Below, piece by piece: positions 24,001-36,910 of a DNA stretch of 64,000 nucleotides. Numbering within the stretch: position 1 is the stretch's first letter; each line of letters opens with the position of its first letter. The position numbers and the translations under genes were made by a program. The notes under the pieces were generated by a model that saw only the letters and a list, made by a program, of their open reading frames with translations, was not told the DNA's origin and did not search any database. The DNA is from Diphasiastrum complanatum (Eukaryota; Streptophyta; Lycopodiopsida; Lycopodiales; Lycopodiaceae). Location: the NCBI GenBank assembly GCA_029204225.1, contig CM055098.1, positions 2,357,106 to 2,421,105 on the forward strand, read 5' to 3'.

Positions 24001-27000
24001 CCGCATCGATCAAGGGTCTGCTGCTTGGGCCTAACCCCTCTCTGCTGTGTATATGGTGCTCGTGGTCTAGCATGCCCAACGGATGGCTGATCTGTGGGTG
24101 TGTCACTCTCTCTGGCAACATCTGTCGAAGCATGTGGTGCATCTGCTGCCGAGGAGGAGGATCGAGAAGCACTCGCTGCTGCTGAACCAACATGCTCATC
24201 TGATGGTCCTGCTGCTGCTGCGGATGGAATTGAAGGTGCTATACTGGGCCTTGCACCTGAACCATGCTCTGCCCGTGCTGTACTGGGCCCTGCAGCTGTA
24301 CCATGCTCTGCCCGTGATGTACTGGGCCCTGCACTTATACCATGCCCAACCCATGATGTACTACGCCCTGCAGCTATACCATGCCCTGCCCGTGATGTAC
24401 TGGGCCCAATATCCATGGTAGGCCCTGCCTGTTTGCCTGTGAGCCCTCCTGCATGCCTACCTGTAGCTGCTCCTGCTGCCTGTCCCTGTCTAGAACCCTG
24501 TGATGGAGTACCGGGCCCGTACATGGTAGACAACCTCTGCAGATCCTCATCAGAAATCCTAGGGCAATCAGATATGCCCAATGTCCGCCCATCTGGCCCT
24601 CTGACCCGCAGCAAGTGAGCCCTAACCCTGGTGAGTGATCCCGTGAAGTGACCACCGCAATGCAAGCATCTCCATCTGCGGGTGCCTGAGCCATGGTGTG
24701 TGCCCACATCCCCGTCGGTAAGCTCAGCCTCGGCCCAAAGGCCTCGGTCCCGCACTGGCATCGTATCAACACGACCCTAAACCTGCAAACAACAAATAAT
24801 CAGGCAAACGTTCAGTAGAAAAAAAAATACATTGCATTGAACAACATTACCGAGCTCAAATAGAGCTCAAAATACCAGAGCATACATCAGAACGATTCCA
24901 GTTCACACATTATATCAAGTGCCAACGAAGAACATGAGATTAGGGCGTGGGATAAAATAATTTCTGTATGAGGGATAACAGGCGACTGACGTTAGCGTCG
25001 GAGTCCGTGCAGGCATAAAGGAGTGTAGTGTGGGCCTAAACCGCGCCCCTAGCAGATGTTTGCACGATGGTCTATGCCTAAACCCTAAAAAGTATGGAAT
25101 CAGGGCATGAAAATTGAAATTTGTGATACAGACGTAGACGGGCGGAACGGAGGTCATAGGAGTCTGTGCAAGCGTGTGGAAATGCATTCTAGGCTCAGAC
25201 ATCGCCTCACTCGGTTTCCAACAAGCCATTCTGTGAAAATGGCCAAAATACACAAGCATTTGGAATGTGGTGTTCAAATCTCACTAGGCGTGTCGTGACG
25301 GCTGAAACTAATGCTGTAAAAATCACTGTGGGCGTGAAGAAAGGTGGTCTAGAGCCAAACTACGCTCGATTTGGTTGCCTACAGCTCAATGTCAACAATT
25401 GCAAAAGATCAAGCCTACACTTACCAAATATCGAAAATTGGTCGTTTCGCTCTCCACGAAGCTCAGACCCACCTGGCACCGTGCACACCAACTCCGTATC
25501 GTCGAGTAGATGCCTGCCAAGTATTCACTTGCAAAGATTGGACGCCCACAGCTCTCAGAAAAGAAATTTGCCTCCTCCACTGCTGGCGCGGTTCTGTGCG
25601 CGAGGAGGCCGAAAATCGGGTTTCTGGTTTTTTTTTTTTAACGATTCTGTCCACGATTCGCTGCAGCGAATCGCGATTCGCAGAATCGCGATTCCCGAAT
25701 CGCGAAGCTGGCGAATCGCGATTCGCTGCAACTATGCTTAGAATATTAAAAAGGCCATAAAAAGGAATCTGAAAACACAGTTAAATACCTTGTAGCAGGT
25801 ATCATATTCTAAGCATTTATCTTCTGAATGTTTAGAATATTCATTGATAGAAGGTATTAGAATTCCAGAATATTCCAGGTTTATCATATCATGTTTAGAA
25901 CATTCTAGAAAATTTGAATTGAGACGGTTTAGAACATTCTAGAACATTTTAGAAAATTCCCAGGAACGCTTCTGTACCGTTCCTAAGGAATGGTTTTTTA
26001 GGAATCTGAACCGTTCCTTCTGTGGCATTCGAACCATTCCTTAGCTGGTGCGAATGCCAGAACGATCTGCCGGAACTGGTTGCTAGAACTGATTTGCTAG
26101 AGCACGTTGCCAAAACGATTTCAAATGTTAGAACGGGTTGTGTGCCATCTGCCACAGACCGGGTTCCCAAAACGATTTCGTTCAGCGATCAACGAATTTC
26201 GGATGCCAATCATTGCCAATGCATTGATTTTAGATCAACAGGATCTACGGATTTCAGATGCAACGGAACACGGAAACTGTCATTAATCTTCATAGCAAGG
26301 GATCCCCCATCAGAGAAAGAAATTTGGGGATGGTTCCTAAAACCGTTCCTTAGGAATAGAACAGCCATTCCTAAGGAAGGTACCGCATCCATTCCTAAGG
26401 AAAATCCTTAGGAACCGGGTATCGATGATTTCAAGAGCTTTGAAATGCCATTCTACTATGCTCGAGCATCCATCTCTTCTAGGATAAAGTAGCGAATGAC
26501 GACATTGCCAACATATTTAGAAACTATGGTCTAAATTTTAATGATTAATTTGATTCCTTTATGGACATAGCTCACGGAGCAGCACTGTAAGAGGAAACCA
26601 AGCATAGTTTTTTTTTTGTCCTTTTCTGGGTTCCAGAGGTCCGGAACGCTATGCCTCCGGAACACCGTTCTGATACAACTTAGATCCAATGCTAAATAGT
26701 TGTTTTCATTTTCTTGAAAATTGATTGCCAAAACTTGTCGGTGAACTTAGATTCATGATCACTGACAACATCAATGATAAATCTCAGTATAGTAGCAATT
26801 GATTTTTGAGAACTAAGTCTCATGCACAGATGCTTGCTATCAGTAGTATAAATCTGAGAAGAATAATTTTGCAGTTTGCCTGGTGCTAAAGGTGCTTCGG
26901 AGGATGTTGCAAGTCGCTGTGGAGCTTGGCTCTTTTGCTGCAAGTATATATCTAGATCAAAAGAGAGGTCAATTGCAGGCAAACATGTGGAAGCGGGCTG

Positions 27001-27628
27001 TCGAGTTGCGAGAAAAGTTGACAAGGCTTGGCCCAACATTTGTGAAAGTTGGCCAAGGGCTTTCAACAAGGCCCGATCTTTGTCCACCTGAGTATCTTGA
27101 AGAGCTTACAAAGCTTCAGGTAAACAATTTTGCCTACTTTTGAATATTCACTTTTGTGGTTGGTCAATGTAGTGCACTGATACTGTCATAGATGCTTCCT
27201 GCACATCCTTCTATGCCTTTTGGACATGCAAATTCCAGAAGAAAGAGAATCATGAAGTTTGCCATAGTTGTTGAGTGATACGTAGTTGCTGGTTATGTTA
27301 AAGATACTCATCTTCTTGTTTTTTATAACACTCCTTTCTATTACCAAAAATTTGCCATTTTTCTTTCAATTTCTGGTCATGATAAGTCATGTTTGAATTC
27401 CTCCAATTGATCATGTTACGATACTCACAGATTCTTTAATATTGATGTCCTACATAGGTCATCTGCAACCTTATGGTTTTCACCTAGTGCTCAATTTTGA
27501 GAAATGTAAAGAGGAATGTTTGAAATTGTAGGGAGGAACAGGGTGAGGGGAAGGAAAAAATATCTATCCATCAAAATAAACATATAGCTTAATGTATCTG
27601 TGTAAGCATGTGTGTGTGTGTGTGGGGG

Positions 27629-27686
<58 letters not shown>

Positions 27687-30600
27687 TTTTAGGGAGACAT
27701 GCTTAATACATATAGGCTCTTCATTTACTTAACGTGTCTGCATACAGGATGCCTTGGTTTAGGATGTGATGATGAATGTTTTGGTATCTTTTGGGTTTCA
27801 AACTGAGCAACTTACTTAATTTAAGGTATAAATCTTATGATGGGATTCACTACAGGATTCCTTACCTACCTTTCCAGACATTGAAGCATTTTCCTGCATA
27901 GAGAATGAACTTGGGGCCACACTGGAATCTATTTACTCAGAAATTTCACCATCACCAATTGCAGCAGCGAGCCTTGGGCAGGTTTATAAAGCTCGGTTAC
28001 AGTCTGGAGAAGTAGTTGCAGTGAAAGTACAGAGACCTGATATTGAGGAAGCCATTGCCCTTGACTTCTATTTGCTACGAGAGTTGTCTCAACTTGTTGA
28101 CAATTACGTGGAAATTGTTTCAAGCAATGTTGTAGCACTTTTGGATGAATTTGCAACTAGAGTTTACCAGGAGCTCAATTATGTGCAGGTAAGGTTTGTA
28201 TTTGGAATAATTTTTTCACAATCATATTGCTTCAATGCACTTTTCTCACCTAAATTGCCTCTTCATTGTAATCTTAAATAAGAATCACAAATTCCTTCTA
28301 AATTTTTTTATAAAATCACATTGACTTGGAACATGTGAAGCCTAGTAAGGCACTTGAACATGCTAGGAAAGTCACATTACTAGAATGGGAAAGTAAGCTG
28401 CCACTCAAAAGCAAAGATTTATAGTAGGATGATATTCAGGAAGTTTATGGTAGTGTGTGATAGTTACAAGCTCTTTGAAGCTACATATGTCGGTATAAGC
28501 ATATTTCCCAAACAGCCAATTGTTGAGAATAGTGTTCGAGATCTTAGAAGGTGCTTTTTGTCTAGAATTCCAGAATAGTTGAAACGAAGATTTTGTAAAC
28601 TCTCCTAGAACACTAAAGAGAGCAATGTTCTCTATCACCACCCAATCACATCGGCATACATATTATCCTGACCTTACCTCTGGATGGATTAGCAAGAGCT
28701 GGAGATCCTGGGTATAGCTGAGTAACCACTGAAGTCTGAACAGGTATACCATTCCTCTAGACTACCTATAGGATTTATTCCTTGGTGGGTTGCCACACTT
28801 CCCCAAGTGATCCTTTGTGTGCACTGCCTATACACATCTTGACCCCTGACTACAAAACATTTTAGTATTGGCAATGCCATCATGCCCTTGTATGTTTTTT
28901 TATCCCTCCCTAGTAAACACTCTCAGCTAACTACAATGGCTCTAAGACTCCTTTGCCTGTATGGAGTGCTCACGTCCTTGCAAACAAGATTGAGAAGTAT
29001 CTTTTAAGGTTATAAATTCTTTCCAAAGTTGAGCCCTTCCACAGGTCTGTCCTTCCATCTGACCAAGCACTCATAGTATGAAGTATGACTCACTTGCCTC
29101 TCTCACATATCAAGCATCAATTGGGGTTCATCTGGATGCTTGGGTTGTACAATAAGGGGCAAAGTAAATATAATTTCTCTAGTCCTTAGCAAAAGCTAAA
29201 AGATTTTTTATTGCTCTCTATTTTGGGTAAAGACCCCAATTAAATTTCTAAGCAACTCCTTTTCAAAAGCGCTCTAGTCAAGAATATTCAGAAGCACTTT
29301 GCTCTGATACCAAATTAGAATTATAGGTATAATTCAAATGAGGAGTAATCTAATCTTATTAGCACTCACACACATACAACAATGAATAGATAGAGCAAAA
29401 GAGAATAATCCAGATTCAAATCCCAAGTTTGAAACTTGCTACAATAGATGTGGAGGAGGGCACAGTTCCTCTTATTAATCTCTAACTTAGGCAAAAGTAT
29501 AAAGCATATTCTTAAATCTAGCTCCTATAAATGTCCAAGTTAATTACGAAATCAAAATCCAAGTCTTGTAATAGTTCTCTAGCGCCCTACTACATGGATA
29601 GAACTATAACTAACCTAAGAAAGGCATAGGCATGGCCTAGTAGCATCAGGCATAAAACGAACATTAATTTTTGAATCTATATGAGAATGTAAATCAATCT
29701 CATACAGATGGATGCCGGCAAATCAGTAATGGATTAGTGTACTCAAGTGAAAGATCTCAGGGGGCAACTCGTAGCAGTTGGAGAAAGCGTTCTAGATTCA
29801 GTTTTGGTGTCTATCGTGCTTAATTGTTTACTTTAGCCTATCATAACTTTGTAATGATGTTGTCTTTACTATGAGTTGAATGCTACATTGCTACAGGAAG
29901 AAATGAGATAGCAAAATCTCATGAACAGGGAGGAGCAGGCACTCTTAGCAAAGAAGCAAGGACAAAATTCTAGGAAAGGTGGAAAAGGTAACAAGTACAA
30001 AGGGAAGAAGAAGCAGGAGGATCAGGGGAGTCAATTGAATCAACAAGAAGATGGAGAGAAAGCAAATCGAATAGGAAAGTGAATCGCTTTGTTGTGGTAA
30101 GCCATGACCTGACACAAAGGAATGCTTGAAGAACAAGGTCATCCAAAAGTTGGAAATTTTTCCAAGGAAGAAGAAGAACTTACTACGAAGATAGGTGCTT
30201 TGGATCTTGGCGATTGTGACATGTTCTCAACATCGACATCTTTAGGTGACTTCTCAAGAGAAGAGGAGTGTCGGTTTATCAATTCAAGTGCATCGAAACA
30301 TACGACAACTAGATGAGATTGGCTATCTAGTTTCCAAGAACTAGATGATGGATCTGTAAAAATTCATGTCAGGATCTGGTGCAGTATGCAAATCACAGAT
30401 CAATCACCATAGACACTCCTCACAAGCTCTCAAAGATGGCACAACAAAAGCTTTAGATTACAAAGAGAAAACTGTACATATGTCAAAGCCCCAACATGCA
30501 TGGGCTCAACAAGTGTCAACACACTAAAAAGTCACCTGTCTGACTAAAAGGCCCAACATGGGCTAAAATACTGACAACCCTAGGACATGCCCCTGAGTAT

Positions 30601-33600
30601 AGCATAATGAAACCAAAAATATATTGTACAGGCTAATTTTCCTACGTGTGGCTACTTGGCTAATCCAAGTAGCCGTCTACGGGACGAGTGCCCGCGACTG
30701 ATATGTCGATGGCGGGTCAAGTCCCGAACATTACTGAATACAACAAATCTAATTAGCTGTACACTAATTACAGTATCACATTTGAAGCTTATACTAATGA
30801 ATACGATCAAACTGATTTCTAACACTCTCCCTTAAGTTCAAATGTAATAGGAGTAAAGAAATATATTGCAGCAGCGTCTGGAGTGTCCAAAAGATGTTAT
30901 GCATATCCCTGCTACCCTGTACTTGACTCACACTCAAGCACACATCAAACCACTAGGTTTGGCACACAAAGTATCATGCACACAATGCTCATATAGAGAG
31001 TCTACCGCACTCTCGACCAACTGACTCGTCCCCAATCCGACTTGAACACAAGTGGATCACATGAGCGACATGGCTCAAACTGAGGAAATCCCACTGCCAC
31101 CATGAGACTTACATCCTCGATCTAGCTAGGCTGTCCTATCAGGCACTTACAAGCACAAACTTGTAAAACTGGCATAAATGAGTGACTAAGTCCCAACCTG
31201 AGGAAATCTTACTGCCACCATAAGATTGTACCCTCACCAGATAGACAACTAGTAGACATAACGACAAGTCAATGAGCATAAAATGACTACTTTGTTTCAA
31301 ACGTAGCAAATGCATGACCATATACAACTCCAACTCAGATCTAGACTCCCGTGACAAGGTAACATGCAAGCACACATTCATGAAACCAACGTGAATACGT
31401 CAAATACATGACCAGGCTTGCGCAAACTGTGGTATCTTGTCGTACCAGCACCTATCACCTGTAGATCCGCTGCTACACCACTGGTTAACAAATCAGGTCC
31501 TCAACCATGGTCCGCACCTGTAACCAAGATGCCCTCACGTCCAAGCATATCCATCTATCCAATAAGTCCTGAAAGCTGATTCCCATTCATTCCCCATGCT
31601 CCAATGTAGCGCAGACATCCCAAAGGGAGCCGGGAACCACGACTTAGCATACAAGCAGCCAACTCGCCAACAACGATCAGACTTAACCAACTTGAAGTTC
31701 CGAAAACCAACATTGAGATCCAACCTGGCGCCATGCTAGATCGGGGGTCCCGATGTGGGTGACTTCCCTCCAAGCAAGCCGCCCGACATACATCAAACTT
31801 AACCAACTCGAAGCTTCGTTACAAACGAGTAACATCCATTCCAAGCAAGCGGTCTGACTTACATCAGACTTAACCAACTGAAAGCTTCGTCACGAGTGCT
31901 GGAAGCCAACCTGGCGCCACGCCAGACTGGATAGCCATAAACAGGTAACATCCACCCAAGCAAGCCATCCAACTCAGCTGACAAGTTAGAGCCCGTTCCC
32001 CAAGAGCTTAACCCATTCACGTTCATGCAAGGAACACTCAGAACCACAAGCCGCGACAAATATGGAAACAACCAGTTCCTGAACCAAATGGTCCCGACAG
32101 CATACCGCTGGCGCCACGGACTGAATGGTCCCGACGGCATACCGCTGGCGTCCCGGGATACGACCCACAGCTATGTGCCAACTTAAAAATTTGGAAGCGG
32201 CCTTACAACTGGCGCTTTTACCGAACACTGAAACCCAGAAGGTAATCAGAGTCAGTTTGAGGAAAATCCCACTTTATTGATAAATCTGAGAAGGTTACAT
32301 TTCAAGTGTGTGACCGGCCCTAGTCTCCGGGGCGCTAGCATGCCAAGGCGAGAGCCATGAAAACATTCCAGCAAGGGAGGCTGAGACTTGGTTGGAGCTC
32401 GCCCTGAGTCGCAACCCGCACTCCCCTATAGTATTGGTGTGATTCGGCACCCCCCCTCATACCAAGCACTCTACCCAAGCTGGTAAAGCACGTTTTTCTC
32501 TCTCTAGAATTTTCTCTTTCTAGAAAGTCATTTTCTCTCTCTAGATTTTATTGATCCCCAGGCTTCCTTTAATCATGCCTAGATCGTGTGAGGTGATTGC
32601 ACATCGATCTGAGCTCTTTGGACTCCGCTAGAATCGATCAAAGATTTTTAGCCATAGGAACTTGGCGCCGGCTAGATTCTGGTCACAGTGGCGCCGGGAG
32701 CAACAGGGGCGCTGCTGGCGCCGGGGACTTAGCTGGCGCCGATGGCGTCGGAAGTAAAGCTTGTAAAGGTAGCTTTACAACATCCACCCCACCTTTATAA
32801 AATCTGATGTCCTCATCAGATGTCAGATTAAAGTAAAGGTGTCTCCCAATTAAAATAACTATACATTTAAGCTACTTGGCACAGTACTCAATTTACTGGC
32901 CACTTTTTATTAACATTGAAGCTGGCACACCACAAGTCAGAGGCTCAGCTCTTTATACTGAAAAATTACATAACTTGAAAATATATCTTTGTCTGGGAAA
33001 AGCGTAGATTTGATATCGCTTTCGTGAAACCCGAGAACCTTATTAACTGGTGACAGAGGCCTTTCTTTGAAATGTTCGCCCCTGTCGCTTCTGACTTTCG
33101 ACTTTGGAACTCCTTTGAGCTCCTGATTTGTCCTTGATGCACTTTGTGTTGAGCTCCCTGAGCTCCAGATTTGTTCAGTTCCGCACAGGTATCAAGGCTC
33201 CCTGAGCCGAAGGATTTATCGTTTGATTGCCCACTTTATGGTCCACTCCGTGCCTTGTTGCTTCTGCACCTTGATTTCTCTCCTTGTCCCAGCCTGATCT
33301 TGACACTTTTCCATCTTGGCTCTTTAAGGTAGGCAAAGATTGAGTACTCCGCAATGCACCTCACACTTAGCTTGAAGTAGCTCTTTGAATCAGCCCAAAT
33401 GTAACCATTGACCTCGTGGAAAGCCAAAGGGTCGCACCAGTTTGATCCGCATCCGAACTATCTCTTCACGTTTGTTTGAAGCACCATGTCCGTCGCGCAA
33501 AACTTCACTTTCACAATTCCATCACTGGTCAGTTGCCTCACAGTCAAAACAAGAAGTGTACATCGAGCTTGGCTTCAAGTAGCTCTCTTTGAATCAGACA

Positions 33601-36600
33601 CATGCACCCAGAGTTTGCACTAGTCCGATCTCAACGCGAACTGTCCCTTAGCGTCCGTTCGAAATACCAAGTCTCTCATGCAAGACTCAACTTTCACAGT
33701 TCCTTCATTGATCAGCTGCCTTACACGTAACACAAGCCAACGTACTCATATGTTTCCTCATCATTGCTGGTCCAAAGAAAGCCTATAACAAACTTTCCTT
33801 TCCACAACAAAAACTTGTCAACTTATTAGGTCCAAAGTTCGCCAGTCTCCTCGTGTGAGTATGGCTAGGTCACCTTGAATTTGCCCCCATTTTGATCAAC
33901 TTTCATTCAAAATTTGCCCCAAGAGAGAGGTGTGTGTGTGATAGTTCCCCTCCACTTATAAAATCAGCTGATCAGACTTAGAGTAGAGTTCTTCGGACAA
34001 AAAGCCTTTCCAACACTTTGCTTCCCATCTGCTAGGATTATGGCTCGATCCAACTTGTTGCCAATCTCTGAAGAGGATCCTAGTCTTTCCCCTTTGAAGA
34101 GAAACCCAACTGATACTGGATATCACCCATGCTCAGTGAGTTTCAGTTCCGAAGGTGGCCGTCCCAAAATGAAGACCAACTGCTCCATAGAAGATCTCCC
34201 CTGAAATTGCCCTGTCCAACTTTTGACTTCCTGCTTGCGTCTGGTGGGCGTTGTCGCAAATGAAACTAACCCAAGAAACAGGCTAGCCATCCATCCTTTG
34301 CAAACATTGAGTCGTTTCGTTGCCGTTCACGTGCGAGTACTTGAACTGCAAATCCGCCCCACAGATTCTGGATATCACCCATGCTCAGTGAGTTTCAGTT
34401 CCGAAGGTGGCCGTCCCAAAATGAAGACCAACTGCTCCACAGAAGATCTCCCTTGAAATTGCCCTTTCCAACTTTTGACTTCCTGCTTGCGTCTGGTGGG
34501 CGTTGTCGCAAATGAAACTAACCCAAGAAACAGGCTAGCCATCCATCCTTTGCAAACATTGAGTCGTTTCGTTGCCGTTCACGTGCGAGTACTTGAACTG
34601 CAAATCCGCCCCACAGATTCTGTAGTCCTCTTTGTTTGATGGTATCAGCCTTCAAAAGAAAAGGTTCCTTCTCGAGCCATCAGCTCCTTGTATCACAAGC
34701 AATCATGCAAACCAGGCAAAGCACGAGTACTAAGACTCACCACGAATACATACAAGTAAGACACTCAGGCAGGTTTACTAACAAGTAACAAAGACAAGGT
34801 CCCCCTTTGAGATGGTCCTGCCAATGGACCTTTGCCTGGCCGCGCCCATACAAATCGATCACGGAATCAGCTCACATAGGACACCCTTCCAACTATCCGT
34901 GCTTTCACCATTAAGCAGCACATTGCCTCAGTCACGCCCCACCACTTTTTGGTCGATAGCCCTTATAGCTAAACGATCGGCAGCTATCCCGCACCGGCAG
35001 CTAACCACCCGTGCTTTACACCCGAATTCGAGCAGCATCTCTGTATCAATGGTTAACCCGTACAGTTCGAATATGTCGCCCCGCACCCCACAAGGTACAG
35101 ACCGTGCTTTCACCTCCCTAGGCAGCACTTTGCCTCATCCGTCCTACGTGCAGACAGCGCCAGGCCCGAACCGCGAGAACTGACCGTGCTTACACCTCAA
35201 GGCCAGCACCTTGACTCATCAAGTCCCCCGTTCTGCCGACCACCCTGACCGTGGACGCACCCGTGCTTACACTGTGGGCAGCACCTTGCACAACAGTTGT
35301 CTTGATGAACCCCAAACCGTGGCCATTTCCGTGAGATCCGCATAGCTGACCGGCCAGTCGGCTCTGATACCACATGTAGCGCAGGCATCCCAAAGGGAGC
35401 CGGGAACCACGACTTACTTCCCAGCCTTCAACTCTTGCCATCCAAACCCACTTGACATACAAGCAGCCAACTCGCCAACAACGATCAGACTTAACCAACT
35501 TGAAGTTCCGAAAACCAACATTGAGATCCAACCTGGCGCCATGCCAGATCGGGGGTCCCGATGTGGGTGACTTCCCTCCAAGCAAGCCGCCCGACATACA
35601 TCAAACTTAACCAACTCGAAGCTTCGTGACAAACGAGTAACATCCATTCCAAGCAAGCTGTCTGACTTACATCAGACTTAACCAACTGAAAGCTTCGTCA
35701 CGAGTGCTGGAAGCCAACCTGGCGCCACGCCAGACTGGACAGCCATAAACAGGTAACATCCACCCAAGCAAGCCATCCAACTCAGCCGACAGGTTAGAGC
35801 CCGTTCCCCAAGAGCTTAACCCATTCACGTTCATGCAAGGAACACTCAGAACCACAAGCCGCGACAGATATGGAAACAACCAGTTCCTAGACCAAATGGT
35901 CCCGACAGCATACCGCTGGCGCCACAGACCGAATGGTCCTGACGACATATTGCTGGCGTCCCGGGATACGACACCCTCAGCTATGTGCCAACTTAAAAAT
36001 TTGGAAGCGGCCTTACGATTGAAACCCAGAAGGTAATCAGAGTCAGTTTGAGGAAAATCCCACTTTATTGATAAATCTGAGAAGGTTACATTTCAAGTGT
36101 GTGACCGACCCTAGTCTCCGGGGCGCTAGCATGCCAAGGCGAGAGCCATGACAACATTCCAGCAAGGGAGGCTGAGACTTGGTTGGAGCTCGCCCTGAGT
36201 CGCAACCCGCACTCCCCTATAGTATTGGTGTGATTCGGCACCCCCCCTCATACCAAGCACTCTACCCAAGCTGGTAAAGCACGTTTTTCTCTCTCTAGGA
36301 TTTTCTCTTTCTAGAAAGTCATTTTCTCTCTCTAGATTTTATTGATCCCCAGGCTTCCTTTAATCATGCCTAGATCGTGTGAGGTGATTGCACATCGATC
36401 TGAGCTCTCTGGACTCCGCTAGAACCGATCAAAGATTTTCAGCCATAGGAACTTGGCGCCGGCTGGATTCTGGTCACAGTGGCGCCGGGAGCGGCGCCGG
36501 CGCCATTGGCGCCGGGAGCAGCAGGGGACTTAGCTGGCGCCGGAAGTAAAGCTTGTAAAGGTAGCTTTACAACATCCAAGCACAAGAGTCTACCAAGGAC

Positions 36601-36757
36601 TCAATGAATGAATGTACGCAAATATCACCATAGGCTATACCTGAGTAGCTCGCCCATCTCCCAGAGATATGTAGGAAAGCAAGAGTCAAGTCACCAAGAT
36701 CTAGTTATCAATCAATCTCCACAAGAAACAAGAGAGAAGAGGCTGGGCGCCCTCCTC

Positions 36758-36802
<45 letters not shown>

Positions 36803-36852
36803 AGAGGGAGAGAGAAAGAAAGAAAGAAAGCAAGCTTTATTAACGTCTTTTG

Positions 36853-36910
<58 letters not shown>

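Larger units (their letters stand above)
20594..25736 (-). mobile_element. Complete hAT-superfamily DNA transposon in ABC1K3 intron 1
   Basis: 5,143 bp bounded by 8-bp direct repeats CTTAGAAT (20586-20593 and 25737-25744). Terminal inverted repeats are CAGAGTTGCAGCG at the left and CATAGTTGCAGCG (reverse complement) at the right, one mismatch in 13. Both ends carry subterminal clusters of ATTCGCGAAT-like palindromes (20600-20645 and 25655-25735). It encodes a six-exon transposase on the minus strand. The perfect target duplication and near-complete reading frame suggest a recent insertion. ABC1K3 splice sites on both sides are untouched. Confidence 0.92.
31615..36574 (-). mobile_element. Complete non-coding LTR retrotransposon (LARD-like)
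   Basis: 4,960 bp with LTRs at 31615-32782 and 35375-36574, both bounded by TG...CA (TGTAGCGC to TTTACAACA on the plus strand). Target duplication TCCAA is present at 31610-31614 and 36575-36579. In minus orientation a tRNA-Met primer site (TGGTATCAGAGC, 35372-35361) follows the 5' LTR, and a purine tract (AAGGTGGGGTGGA) precedes the 3' LTR. The 2.6-kb interior has no gag or pol similarity and no long open frame, so it must have been mobilised in trans. It sits in ABC1K3 intron 3. Confidence 0.93.

Noticed and set aside
26875-26891. Alternative acceptor TTTTGCAG upstream of exon 2
   Set aside because: It would add 17 bases and shift the frame; the AAAG acceptor at 26890-26891 keeps phase and matches the family.
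34812-35183. 123-aa open frame in the non-coding LTR element
   Set aside because: It lies on the strand opposite to the element's transcription, matches no family, and covers the CCGTGCTT repeat array.
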